This document shows positions 17,014-26,013 of a stretch of 64,000 nt of DNA, piece by piece. The translations under genes were made by a program, and so were the position numbers. Under the pieces are notes generated by a model. The model had not been told where the DNA came from. It worked only from the letters and a program-made list of their open reading frames with translations, and did not search any database. Each line of letters starts with the position of its first letter. Position 1 is the stretch's first letter. The stretch comes from CBDHHC01 sp965263345 (lineage in GTDB: Bacteria > Pseudomonadota > Alphaproteobacteria > Rhizobiales > CBDHHC01). The stretch lies in contig CBDHHC010000004.1 of the NCBI GenBank assembly GCA_965263345.1, positions 248,001 through 312,000 on the forward strand, given 5' to 3'.

Positions 17014-18855
17014 TTATGAAGCTGTAAGAGCATTCTGTTGGTTTTTTAACTCAGTGTTTTTATCATTCTCTTCTTTTTCCTGGTCCTCTATATCTCTTTC
17101 AAATAATTCCTCAAGTTGTTTTGCTGCTGTCTTTGCACGTGCCTGTAGTTTTTCTATATCTGTATAGTCTTTGTAATCTTCATACAAATGCTGTCGATCT
17201 GCGTCCCGAAATGTATTAATATCTCTTATTGCATCGCTAGGTCTTTCTCCTAAGCCTATTAAAACATCCTTTGTTAGATCTAATGCTGACAAAAAAGTTT
17301 CCCGACTTATTTTTTCAACTCCAAGATGTAAAAGCTGGTATACATGACGACGATTTCGAGCCCGAACATATAGGTTTAGATCCGGGTAGTTTTGTTGAAT
17401 CATTTGTACTATCTGAAGACTTCCCTCTACGTCATCAATTGCGATGACTAATGCAGAGGCTTTTTCTATTTGAGCTGCTCGTAAAACTTCTAAACGCGTC
17501 ACATCACCATAATAGATTTTATTTCCAAAACGTTTCACAAAATCCACGTGTTCTGGAGATTTATCCAGTGCTGTAAAAGGTATTTTTTTTGCTTGCAAAA
17601 TTCTTGCTATAATTTGTCCAAAACGACCAAAACCAGCTATGATTACATGGCCTTTTGCCTCGGGGGGCTGATCATATCGTCTATCATCTTTCGTTTCTTT
17701 CTGTTGAAAGAAATCGTCTAATAATAGTAAGAATGGTGTCGCAATCATTGAAAGAGTAACGGCAAGTGTTAATAATTGTGCCGTGTCCTTGGCAATCACC
17801 CCACCCATATCAGCTGTTGTGAAAATGACAAATGCAAACTCACCACCTTGACATAAAACAAAGGCCATTCGTCTTGATGATGCGCTTGAGAGCCCCCAGG
17901 CCAAGCCTAAAATATATAGTACTAGTGCTTTGACAAAAACGATAATTGCTACCATAGCAAGAATCATCCACGGATCTTCTAATAACAATGATATATCTAG
18001 TGACATGCCTATTGCTGTAAAAAACAAACCAAGAAGCAATCCTTCAAAAGGTTTAATATCAGCTTGAATTTGATGCCTATAAGAAGATTCTGCCAAGAGT
18101 GCACCTGCAATAAATGCCCCAAGGGCAGCTGATAAGCCTGCCCATTTCATCAGTAAAGCGACACTTACCACTGTTAGAAGTGCACTTGCTGTCATCGCCT
18201 CAGTCACCCCTGTTGCGGCAATTAAGCGGTACATATGTTCAAGAATATATTTTCCAATAATAATAACAAATGCAACTGTGGCTATACCCTTAGCAACAGT
18301 AAATAGATCTACTCCTTGCGCTAAACTTGCATTCGCCGCTAAAAGCGGTGTTATCGCAATTAGTGGAATAGCAAATAAATCCTGGAATAATAACACTGAA
18401 AATGACATACGTCCGTGGCGCTTAGATAATTCGCCTTTCTCATCTAATACTTGAATTACAAAAGCTGTTGAGGACAGTGATAAAGCAAAACCAATCAAAA
18501 ATGCTGCGGTTGGTGTAAAGCCGGCAGCTAAAGCAATAGCAAATAACAATAATCCAGTTATAAAAACCTGTGCACTCCCAAGACCAAATATAGCTGAGCG
18601 CATTTTTAAAAGCCGCTGAGGTCTTAATTCAAGTCCAATGACAAAAAGTAATAATACGACTCCAAACTCAGCAACATGTAGTATATTCTCGACTTCATAT
18701 ACCGAATATAAAATTCCAATCCCACTTGGTCCGATTAAAATACCCGCTGCTAGATACCCCAATACCGAACCAATTTTAAGTCGCTTTGCCAGAGGTGCTG
18801 CTATTGCAGCTGCTGCTAAAAAAACTGCAAGTTGAATAAGAGTGGTCTTTTCCAT
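17014..18855 (-). CDS. Kef-type cation:proton antiporter (CPA2) with TrkA-N domain
   Basis: 613 residues. The N-terminal 380 residues form a twelve-helix Na+/H+ exchanger domain typical of KefB/KefC (LFVIGLELRPQRL, ALSLSSTAFVIQVL, FFTAIGMSLDI). At about 400-515 lies an RCK/TrkA-N Rossmann domain with GFGRFGQIIAR as its dinucleotide site. A coiled, acidic C-terminal tail follows. The family exports K+ in exchange for H+, gated by glutathione adducts or NAD(H) binding. No KefF/KefG ancillary gene is adjacent. Whether it is KefB or KefC proper cannot be decided. Confidence 0.93.
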   Translation of the reverse strand: MEKTTLIQLAVFLAAAAIAAPLAKRLKIGSVLGYLAAGILIGPSGIGILYSVYEVENILHVAEFGVVLLLFVIGLELRPQRLLKMRSAIFGLGSAQVFITGLLLFAIALAAGFTPTAAFLIGFALSLSSTAFVIQVLDEKGELSKRHGRMSFSVLLFQDLFAIPLIAITPLLAANASLAQGVDLFTVAKGIATVAFVIIIGKYILEHMYRLIAATGVTEAMTASALLTVVSVALLMKWAGLSAALGAFIAGALLAESSYRHQIQADIKPFEGLLLGLFFTAIGMSLDISLLLEDPWMILAMVAIIVFVKALVLYILGLAWGLSSASSRRMAFVLCQGGEFAFVIFTTADMGGVIAKDTAQLLTLAVTLSMIATPFLLLLDDFFQQKETKDDRRYDQPPEAKGHVIIAGFGRFGQIIARILQAKKIPFTALDKSPEHVDFVKRFGNKIYYGDVTRLEVLRAAQIEKASALVIAIDDVEGSLQIVQMIQQNYPDLNLYVRARNRRHVYQLLHLGVEKISRETFLSALDLTKDVLIGLGERPSDAIRDINTFRDADRQHLYEDYKDYTDIEKLQARAKTAAKQLEELFERDIEDQEKEENDKNTELKNQQNALTAS

Positions 18856-19183
18856 TAACGTACCTAAATGATTGAATTTTTATGCAGTTCATCATAGATC
18901 TGACCAAGGACAGGTGATACAGATCATTTGAACAGGACTGAAAATGCCTAAAGTTTAGGACTTCCCCGACACCATATTCTTGTCTTTATAATATTAAAAT
19001 GTATAGATTAAACGAAGACCCACAGGGTATTTTCTATTTAAATATATAAACTTTGATCAAAAAATCCACAGAACAATATCTAATAAAGTATTTTTGACTA
19101 TGAATTTGCTAATTTATGACACATTAAGTAGCATATATTTATAAGTGTGTGTGGCCGTTTTATAAGTTTAGTGTGGTATTCCC
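18856..19183. other. AT-rich divergent intergenic region
   Basis: Separates the leftward antiporter gene from the rightward secreted-protein gene. It contains AT-rich promoter-like patches (for example TATAATAT near 18988) but nothing that I can assign firmly; no RNA gene or long repeat is seen. Confidence 0.4.
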
Positions 19184-20296
19184 ATGTCTCATTCAAGTAG
19201 ATTTTTTCTTATCTTTCTCGGACTAATAATTTTCAGTTCAACTTATGTCTATGCTAATTCTAATTGTTATTCCCATAATGATATGATTACTGGCGAACTC
19301 CAGGAAGTTATTACGCGAGATATTAACCGTAAAACAATCAAAAAGTTTCATTTGGTCTTACCCCAAAAGATTTGTATGAAAGTGGCCACTAAGAACAAGA
19401 AAGAATATAACCTCCCCCATGTTAAGCACATTGAAATTGATGTCATTAATTCTAATCAGGACGAATTGATGGAATATGTCGGTGTGAAATTATCTGTTCG
19501 TGGCACACATAAAACCGCTAAGTATAGTGGAGCGGACGCAAGACTTGAACAAACTCGGGTTTTAGGAGCATTTGACCCAAGAAATGGTAGTTTCCATAAA
19601 TGGAAAAAACTTAAGAAGCGCCTTGCGAAAATTAAGTCAAGAAATAACACTTCTGATGATTCTTTATCTTTTTCTGATGAATTTGAATTTTCAAGAAGAA
19701 ACGAACAGCCCCGTTATTCTTTGCGAGATAAGAAAAGTATCGATGATCTTATAGAAAGAGAAAACGAAAACTCTCGATCTCACACATTAGATAGTTATTC
19801 TGTCGAACGATATGATGATGAAGAAAAGAAAGAAGAGTGGCCAAGCCATTTAAGAAAAAAGACAAAGCCAGAGGTCGAGGATCATTTTTTCTCTAATCGT
19901 TCGAGACGCAATGAAATTCTGACCTTTGTAGCTGATGAGTATTTACAATTTCATCAGATGCATCCAGCGGATGTTTCTTTATTCTACGCACCTGTCATTG
20001 AATATAATGGAGACAGGAATATTTCCAGCGAAATAGCTATTCGTCGTAAGTTTAGAACATCCCACAGACGACCATACCAAACATTAAGATTAATCGAAAA
20101 TTCCTTGAAAATTAAGAAACATAGTGCACAGCCAGACGTCTTTCATGTTTCCTTTGATTATGTTGTGAAAGATAACTATCGTTCGCATGCCAGAGGGGAT
20201 AAAAAACATGTCAAACTGACAATAGATTTAGACCATGACATTCTTATTAAGAAAGAATTCATAACGCCTAGAGATAAGCAAGTTTATTTTTATTAG
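19184..20296 (+). CDS. Hypothetical secreted protein with DUF4431-like N-terminus
   Basis: 370 residues with a signal peptide (about 1-25, ending VYAN). Residues 28-110 resemble the short DUF4431 type domain: GELQEVITRD, LVLPQKICMKV and a closing LSVRGTHKTAKYSG. A long charged linker rich in Ser, Arg and Glu follows (about 125-245). The last 125 residues look like an NTF2-like fold (VADEYLQFHQM ... DVSLFYAPVIEY ... VFHVSFDYVVKD), which in other secreted proteins is a ligand or peptidoglycan-associated module. Domain reading is by eye. Its TAG overlaps the stop of the convergent small gene by three bases. Confidence 0.7.
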   Translation: MSHSSRFFLIFLGLIIFSSTYVYANSNCYSHNDMITGELQEVITRDINRKTIKKFHLVLPQKICMKVATKNKKEYNLPHVKHIEIDVINSNQDELMEYVGVKLSVRGTHKTAKYSGADARLEQTRVLGAFDPRNGSFHKWKKLKKRLAKIKSRNNTSDDSLSFSDEFEFSRRNEQPRYSLRDKKSIDDLIERENENSRSHTLDSYSVERYDDEEKKEEWPSHLRKKTKPEVEDHFFSNRSRRNEILTFVADEYLQFHQMHPADVSLFYAPVIEYNGDRNISSEIAIRRKFRTSHRRPYQTLRLIENSLKIKKHSAQPDVFHVSFDYVVKDNYRSHARGDKKHVKLTIDLDHDILIKKEFITPRDKQVYFY

Positions 20297-20688
20297 GCGG
20301 CTGCACTTTTTCTTTGTTCGATATAATGCTTTGCAGCATCTACGATACCTTTGACAATCATCGCTTTTGTTGCAGATTTGCGCCCTGCTGGACCTGTTAG
20401 TCTCAGGCCCGAATATTTTGCAACAGTTTTTAGGTTGTCTTTTGTTAAATCATATAACCGGCCTTCAAGAACACCAACATCATAGCGCCGCAATATATTA
20501 ACAGCATGATATTTGCTCACATCAAAAAGCTGTTCTTTTTTCGGTCGTCCTTTTGCTTTCGCCTTGACCACCATTTCTGGTGGTAAGGCTTGCAGCATTT
20601 TATCGGCAAAAATAGGATTGTTTTTTGCCTCTTTTACCACAACATCAAATACTCTTTTCAATATTTCATGTGCTGGTTGTTCGCTCAT
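20293..20688 (-). CDS. Small basic protein cotranscribed with ParA, putative DNA-binding partner
   Basis: 131 residues, not a recognised family. A helical N-terminus (about 1-40) is followed by an AT-hook-like KAKGRPKK at about 42-50. A C-terminal helical segment (LKTVAKYSGLRLTGPAGRK ... IVKGIVDAAKHYI) resembles a SAP/HeH-type DNA-binding fold. Its ATG overlaps the stop of parA by four bases (ATGA), implying translational coupling. Small basic proteins beside orphan ParA genes are often the cargo adaptor or ParB substitute, which is inference here. There is no parS-like repeat that I can see nearby. Confidence 0.75.
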   Translation of the reverse strand: MSEQPAHEILKRVFDVVVKEAKNNPIFADKMLQALPPEMVVKAKAKGRPKKEQLFDVSKYHAVNILRRYDVGVLEGRLYDLTKDNLKTVAKYSGLRLTGPAGRKSATKAMIVKGIVDAAKHYIEQRKSAAA

Positions 20689-21557
20689 GCAACTTGTCCT
20701 ACAGCTGAAGGTTCATAAATCCACTCTAGTGAAGCATTATATAAGCCCTTTACGGAACTAATACTTGTACCAAACTTTTGGTTTATTGTCTGCGTATTTT
20801 CTTCATATTCCAAAGCATTGGATAAAGCTGACTGCATTGGAATCACAAGCCCTAAAGACGGAAATTCCTGGCTTATTGAAGCAGCAACACCTTGCATCAT
20901 TGGAGATTTCACCTGATATCTGTTGGCAAGAACACGTTGTTCCTGTTTTGGGTTATTCTTTTTTAATCTGGATAACAACCAAGAAATATTATCTTCAGCA
21001 GTTCTATCAGGGATGTAAGGCAAAATTGCATAATCTGATGCACGCAAAGCCCCCCATGAAACATTTGACAGTCCTGGAGGACAATCAAAAATAACTATAT
21101 CATGTTGACCTTCTAATGATCTAAAAATCTCGGCAATGCGTTCACGTATCGCTGAATACATTTTGGGTAGAACCGTAAATTGACGTGCGTATTGATAAAC
21201 AAATTCCAGTTCTCTTTCATCAAGTGTAAAAGAAGCAGGAATTGCCTGTATTTTTGGTCTTATTTGCCCAGGGTTGACGTGAACATCACCAACGACATCA
21301 GAGACATAAGGTGTCATATCTACAGGTCCTGACCCATATACCTCTAGGACCAGGTCACCGACAGTACGGTTTTTCTTCCTAGCTTCATTCCAGAGTTCTG
21401 GTCCCATTAATACGGTTGATGTACTCGCTTGGGCGTCAAGATCTACAACCAAAACTGATTTTCTAGCATATACCGCCATTCCGTATGCTAACATTAATGT
21501 TGTTGTTGTTTTTCCTACACCGCCACGTCTATTAGTAACTGCAATAAACTTAGTCAT
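20685..21557 (-). CDS. ParA-family partitioning ATPase (orphan)
   Basis: About 290 residues. The start at 21557 is chosen because GGGGA lies just upstream and the P-loop begins right after it; an upstream extension to 21593 is possible. The deviant Walker A is RRGGVGKTTTT, with VVDLDAQAS (A') and VIFDCPPGL (Walker B) in place. ParA ATPases form ATP-dependent dimers on the nucleoid and position plasmids, chromosomes or protein clusters. It has no ParB gene beside it but overlaps a small basic protein gene, so it probably positions something other than the replication origin. Confidence 0.9.
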   Translation of the reverse strand: MTKFIAVTNRRGGVGKTTTTLMLAYGMAVYARKSVLVVDLDAQASTSTVLMGPELWNEARKKNRTVGDLVLEVYGSGPVDMTPYVSDVVGDVHVNPGQIRPKIQAIPASFTLDERELEFVYQYARQFTVLPKMYSAIRERIAEIFRSLEGQHDIVIFDCPPGLSNVSWGALRASDYAILPYIPDRTAEDNISWLLSRLKKNNPKQEQRVLANRYQVKSPMMQGVAASISQEFPSLGLVIPMQSALSNALEYEENTQTINQKFGTSISSVKGLYNASLEWIYEPSAVGQVA

Positions 21558-21733
21558 TTTTCCCCGCATGTACTTTTTATTGTTAAGCCACATAAACAGG
21601 ATTCTAACAATTTCTGAAGCAAAATATCAATCTTATGGTTACAGAAAGCTCAAATTATACTCAGAAAAAGTGTTACAACTGACAGTTATAAAAAAAAATG
21701 CTACCATCGTAGTTTATAAGAAAAGAAGATTAC

Positions 21734-23071
21734 ATGTTTTCACCTTCAAAAAACAGAACGTTTACCACCGTATATTTCCAACCACGCGTTTTGTTGATGA
21801 TTCTGCTAGGATTTTCCTCAGGTCTACCGTTAGCCTTATCAGGGTCGACCCTTACAATCTGGATGAAAACTGTTGATGTTGACCTTGCAACAATTGGACT
21901 TTTTTCTTTGGTTGGATTGCCTTATTCGTTAAAATTTTTCTGGGCACCTTTTGTAGATGCATTTTCAATCCCAATTCTTACAAAGACTTTAGGCCGCCGT
22001 AGATCATGGCTTGTTTTTTCTCAAATTTTATTAATTTTATCAATCATTTATCTTGGGTCTCTTGACCCAATCACGACACCATGGCTTGTGGCTTTTGGCG
22101 CTTTAATTGTTGCCAGTATTTCCGCAACGCAAGATATTGTGATTGATGCCTACAGGGTAGAAGCTCTTCCAGACAATGAACAAGCCGCAGGGGTTGCGTA
22201 TTATGTATCAGCTTATCGTATCGCTATGCTTGTTTCGGGTGCAGGTGTCATCGCAATTGTTGTATATTTAAAACAAATTGGGGTGTCTGTTGGTCTTGCT
22301 TGGTTTTACGGCTATTGTACCGCAGCTATACTTGTGCTTTTGGGTATTCTAGGTTCTGTAATTGCTTCAGAACCTCAATCAAAACAAGAAAACAAACCCA
22401 GCAATTCTTCAGAACATTCTGCGTTTAAGAAGTTTTATCTTACTGCTTTACAAGCCTTTTATGATTTTTTGAGAAAATCTCATGTTATCAAAATTCTTAG
22501 TTTTGTGATTCTCTTTAAATTTTGCGATGCCCTTGCTGGTGTTATGACAGGGCCTTTTGTGCTCGATATAGGGTTTAGTGAAATAGATTATGCAACCGTT
22601 GTTAAAGGTGTGGGCTTAGCTGCAACTTTGATTGGTACTTTTCTCGCAGGATTTGTTGCGTATAATTTAAATTTTTATAATAGCCTCTGGATTGCTGCTC
22701 TTCTACAGATGTTATCAAACCTTGTATTTGTTTGGCTTGCCTGGATTGGTGTTCAATATTGGGCTTTGGTTGTTGCTATTATCATTGAGAACTTTACTGG
22801 TGCCATAGGAACCATAATATTTATTGCCTATTTATCTGCAGTTTGTGGAAATACACTTCATACAGCGACACAATATGCCCTGCTGACAGCTTTGGCTTCT
22901 GTGGGACGAACAACTTTATCGGCCTCGTCAGGATTTATTGCAGAAGAAAGTGGATGGATTTTGTTTTTTATCCTTACAACGTTATCTGCTATTCCAGCTC
23001 TCATACTTCTGTGGTTATTGAATAAAGGTTCACATTTTGAGACTTTGAAAATAGAAACCAAAGAGGTTTAG
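21734..23071 (+). CDS. ampG: AmpG-like muropeptide permease (MFS)
   Basis: 445 residues, 12-14 membrane segments. Family marks of AmpG are visible: GFSSGLPLALSGSTLTIWM at about 25-43, GLPYSLKFFWAPFVDAF near 62-78, GRRRSW and SATQDIVIDAYRVE. AmpG imports GlcNAc-1,6-anhydro-MurNAc peptides from the periplasm for recycling. ATG 21734 follows AGAAGAT. The gene is divergent from parA and ends one base before the stop of the convergent recR. High confidence in family; AmpG rather than a close MFS relative is likely. Confidence 0.88.
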   Translation: MFSPSKNRTFTTVYFQPRVLLMILLGFSSGLPLALSGSTLTIWMKTVDVDLATIGLFSLVGLPYSLKFFWAPFVDAFSIPILTKTLGRRRSWLVFSQILLILSIIYLGSLDPITTPWLVAFGALIVASISATQDIVIDAYRVEALPDNEQAAGVAYYVSAYRIAMLVSGAGVIAIVVYLKQIGVSVGLAWFYGYCTAAILVLLGILGSVIASEPQSKQENKPSNSSEHSAFKKFYLTALQAFYDFLRKSHVIKILSFVILFKFCDALAGVMTGPFVLDIGFSEIDYATVVKGVGLAATLIGTFLAGFVAYNLNFYNSLWIAALLQMLSNLVFVWLAWIGVQYWALVVAIIIENFTGAIGTIIFIAYLSAVCGNTLHTATQYALLTALASVGRTTLSASSGFIAEESGWILFFILTTLSAIPALILLWLLNKGSHFETLKIETKEV

Positions 23072-23072
23072 G

Positions 23073-23678
23073 TCATAATAATTTTCTTGATTGAAATGCC
23101 GCAGTAAGCGTTCCTTCATCGAGATAGTCAAGCTCCCCACCTACAGGAACGCCATGTGCGAGTTTTGAGACCTTTATGCCAGTATTTTCCAACTGATCCG
23201 TAATATAATGAGCTGTAGATTGGCCCTCAACAGTTGCATTTAAGGCTAAGAGAATTTCTTCAATATCTTCATTCTGAGCTCGTTCAATTAGCTTTGCAAT
23301 ATTTAAGTCTTCAGGTCCCCGCCCATCTAAAGGAGACAATGTCCCGCCTAAAACATGATATTTTGATTTTATAACCGAAGCGCGCTCTAGTGCCCACAAG
23401 TCTCCGATTTCTTCAACGACACAAAGCAATGAAGAATCGCGCTTTGGATCAGAACAGATTGTACATGGATCTGATGTATCTGCATTTCCACATATTGAGC
23501 AGATAACAACTTTTTCAGCGACTTCAGCCATTGCTGCTGCTAATGGAACTAATAAGTCCTGTTTTCTTTTTACCAATTGCAATGCAGCACGGCGAGCAGA
23601 TCTAGGCCCAAGGCCTGGTATACGCCCCAGCAGCTTTATCATTGATTCAATTTCAGGGCCGGTGACTTTACGACTCAT
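23073..23678 (-). CDS. recR: Recombination mediator RecR
   Basis: 201 residues, normal length. An N-terminal helix-hairpin-helix (RIPGLGPRSARRAALQL), a four-cysteine zinc finger (CSICGNADTSDPCTIC, about 55-72) and a Toprim domain (LCVVEEIGDLWALER, then HVLGGTLSPLDGRGPEDL) are all present. RecR works with RecO or RecF to load RecA at gaps. It follows ybaB and dnaX in the usual order, 25 bases after ybaB. Confidence 0.97.
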   Translation of the reverse strand: MSRKVTGPEIESMIKLLGRIPGLGPRSARRAALQLVKRKQDLLVPLAAAMAEVAEKVVICSICGNADTSDPCTICSDPKRDSSLLCVVEEIGDLWALERASVIKSKYHVLGGTLSPLDGRGPEDLNIAKLIERAQNEDIEEILLALNATVEGQSTAHYITDQLENTGIKVSKLAHGVPVGGELDYLDEGTLTAAFQSRKLL

Positions 23679-23703
23679 GGAAGTTTATACTTTGTTTTAT
23701 TAT

Positions 23704-24021
23704 TTAAAAATTCATTCCTGGCGGTAATTGCAAACCACCTGTTAGTTCAGCCATTTTCTCTTGCATAGCCGCTTCGGATTTTTCTTTTGCATCTTTATGT
23801 GCTGCTTGTATCAAGTCTTCAAGAATTTCACTCTCATCAGGTTTGATTAAACTGGGGTCAATCTTTATTGCTTTCATCTCACCCTTTCCTGTGAGAGTGA
23901 TCGTCACCAGTCCGGCACCAGATGTCCCATCAACTGTCATTTGATCTAATTCAGTTTGCAATTCGCCCATACGTTTTTGCATCTCTTGGGCTTGTTTCAT
24001 CATACCCATAATATTTTTCAT
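23704..24021 (-). CDS. ybaB: YbaB/EbfC nucleoid-associated protein
   Basis: 105 residues, the normal length. It begins MKNIMGMMKQAQEMQKRM, characteristic of the family, with a central VTITLTGKGEMKAIKIDPS strand region and acidic second helix. The protein is a tweezer-like dimer that binds DNA. Only two bases separate it from the dnaX stop, so translation is probably coupled; recR follows. Confidence 0.95.
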   Translation of the reverse strand: MKNIMGMMKQAQEMQKRMGELQTELDQMTVDGTSGAGLVTITLTGKGEMKAIKIDPSLIKPDESEILEDLIQAAHKDAKEKSEAAMQEKMAELTGGLQLPPGMNF

Positions 24022-24023
24022 AT

Positions 24024-25751
24024 TTATTCATCCTCTATATCTTCTGGATCAATTACATCTGGGTCTTTTAAACCTTCAATGTCTATCGGTGTAATATCCT
24101 TAATTTCAGCATCTGGGAAATGGGACAAAAAATCCTGAATAGCCGGGTGAGCTTTTACTTGTTCCATTTCAGCAGCTTCTTTTTCATCCCTCTGCTCGGC
24201 AATTGTTTTGCCACCCTTTTCTTTGGATAATACAACAATCCAGCGCTCATTTGTCCATTCATTTAACTTGTTATTCAAATCATTGGCTAAATGCCGGGGT
24301 GCATCAGGCCCTAGCTGTATTTCAATATGCCCATGTTTAAACTTCACTGGGCGCGCATGTTTTTCTAGATTGATTTTTAATTTAAGGTCGCGTTTTTGAG
24401 CTACGAAAGCTACAATTTGTTCAAAGTTCTCAAACGTCGGGTCACTTTCTTGATCAGCAATACCATGTGGATTTAGGGCTGGACTATTACTCATAACGAC
24501 ATTGTTTGTGCCACTCATTACCGATTGCATTTTAGGTCTATCATTTGTACTCTTAGAGGATGTAGGCTGCATGCCACTTCCTTGTGTCGTGCTACCATGT
24601 TCCAAGCTTCGAATGATTTCATCTGGTGGTGGAAGGTCTGCAACATAAACCATACGAATGAGAATCATTTCCAGTGCAGCAATTGGCTGGGGAGCATTAT
24701 CCACTTCTTTGAAGCCTTTTAGAAGCATTTGCCATGCTCGGCCCAGGAGGGGTAAAGATAATTTTTCTGATAGTTCCAAAACTTTTTGCTGTTCGGTTTC
24801 GCTCATCATTTGATCAGAGTTTTTTATTCCAACAACTTTCGCTTTGGTAATTAAATGAACAGCTTCTGCTATATCACTCAATAGTTGTCCTGGCTCAGTA
24901 CCATTTTGATGAAGTGTTTTTACCACCTCCAAGGTCTTAAGAACTTCTCCACTAAAAATGGTTTCTAATAGTTCAAAGATCCGAATTCTATCTGTTAGTC
25001 CAAGCATGGATTGAACGACATTCATCGTCACTTTACCAGATCCCATTGCTATTGCTTGATCTAGGATTGATAATCCATCTCGGCAGGACCCTTCGGCAGC
25101 TCGGGCTATTATTCCCAATGCGTCCTCATCTGCTTGAGCTGCTTCTGCATTAGAAATTTTTTGAAATTGTTTTACCAAAAGTTCAATGCTAATTCTTTGC
25201 AAATTAAAGCGCTGACACCTTGATAATACTGTCACAGGCACTTTACGTATCTCAGTGGTTGCAAAAATGAATTTTACATGTTCTGGCGGTTCTTCGAGAG
25301 TTTTTAAAAGGGCATTGAAAGCGCCTTTGGACAACATATGTACTTCATCTATAATATAAACTTTATATCGGGCAATAACAGGCTTATATCTTGCGCTTTC
25401 TATTAGCTCTCGTATGTTCTCGACACCTGTATGCGATGCTGCATCCATCTCAAGGACATCTACATGACTTGAGGCCATTATTGCTTCGCAATGCTCGCCC
25501 ATCTCACTCATATCAATTGTAGGGCTGCTTACTTTGTCTGGAATAGAATAGTTCAAGGCACGTGCTAATATTCTAGCTGTTGTCGTTTTCCCCACCCCTC
25601 TGACACCAGTGAGCATGTAAGCTTGTGCAATACGTCCTGAAGTAAATGCATTACGTAAAGTCTGAACCATGGCATCCTGACCAATAAGGTCTTCAAAGCC
25701 ACTCGGTCGATATTTACGTGCTAACACAGTGTAATGTTTGGTATCAGCCAT
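24024..25751 (-). CDS. dnaX: DNA polymerase III subunits gamma/tau
   Basis: 575 residues. Clamp-loader ATPase with Walker A GVRGVGKTTTARILARAL (about 48), the DEVH box in YIIDEVHMLSKGAFNALLK and sensor-1 FATTE. The region that normally carries the Cys4 zinc module keeps one cysteine only (GEHCEAI), a replacement also recalled from rhizobial DnaX proteins. The C-terminal third (about 400-575) is the tau-specific part, with an acidic tail. I see no A-AAA-AAG slippery site for a gamma product. First protein gene after the SRP RNA in the dnaX-ybaB-recR block. Confidence 0.96.
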   Translation of the reverse strand: MADTKHYTVLARKYRPSGFEDLIGQDAMVQTLRNAFTSGRIAQAYMLTGVRGVGKTTTARILARALNYSIPDKVSSPTIDMSEMGEHCEAIMASSHVDVLEMDAASHTGVENIRELIESARYKPVIARYKVYIIDEVHMLSKGAFNALLKTLEEPPEHVKFIFATTEIRKVPVTVLSRCQRFNLQRISIELLVKQFQKISNAEAAQADEDALGIIARAAEGSCRDGLSILDQAIAMGSGKVTMNVVQSMLGLTDRIRIFELLETIFSGEVLKTLEVVKTLHQNGTEPGQLLSDIAEAVHLITKAKVVGIKNSDQMMSETEQQKVLELSEKLSLPLLGRAWQMLLKGFKEVDNAPQPIAALEMILIRMVYVADLPPPDEIIRSLEHGSTTQGSGMQPTSSKSTNDRPKMQSVMSGTNNVVMSNSPALNPHGIADQESDPTFENFEQIVAFVAQKRDLKLKINLEKHARPVKFKHGHIEIQLGPDAPRHLANDLNNKLNEWTNERWIVVLSKEKGGKTIAEQRDEKEAAEMEQVKAHPAIQDFLSHFPDAEIKDITPIDIEGLKDPDVIDPEDIEDE

Positions 25752-25882
25752 AATGACCTTTATCGAGAGAATGAGATTTTTTAGACTAATCTATTTCAGG
25801 ATTTTGCCATATTAAAATAAGGAATGCAGAGCTTCATCAATAATACTTATAAGCAAAATTGTCTTTATCTCAGTATGTTATT

Positions 25883-25980
25883 GGTGGGAGGTTAAACGCA
25901 ACCCGAATCTAACTCGTTAGGGCTGCTTCCTTCCGGACCTGACCCGGTTGGCGAGGGACTCGTCCGCGCCAACCTCCCGC
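25883..25980 (-). ncRNA. ffs: Small signal recognition particle RNA (4.5S type)
   Basis: Read leftward, the sequence contains the conserved domain IV core GGTCAGGTCCGGAAGGAAGC followed by AGCC, the Ffh-binding hairpin. Terminal ends pair: GGGAGGTT at the 5' side (complement 25971-25978) with AACCTCCC at the 3' side (complement 25886-25893). Length about 97 bases, typical of Gram-negative bacteria. It lies upstream of dnaX in the same direction, a common alphaproteobacterial location. Exact ends are estimated from pairing. Confidence 0.95.
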
Positions 25981-25983
25981 GGT

Positions 25984-26013
25984 ATATATCAGATGTATTT
26001 TATAGAAACGCAA
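25984..26013 (-). promoter_or_regulatory. Probable promoter of the SRP RNA gene
   Basis: Reading leftward, TTGCGT (26013-26008) and ATATAT (25989-25984) are 18 bases apart. Initiation about seven bases further on would fall at the inferred 5' end of the SRP RNA. Prediction from spacing and position. Confidence 0.45.

Noticed and set aside
24024..25751. Programmed frameshift in dnaX giving a gamma subunit
   Set aside because: No A-AAA-AAG type slippery run with a following hairpin was seen on the coding strand.
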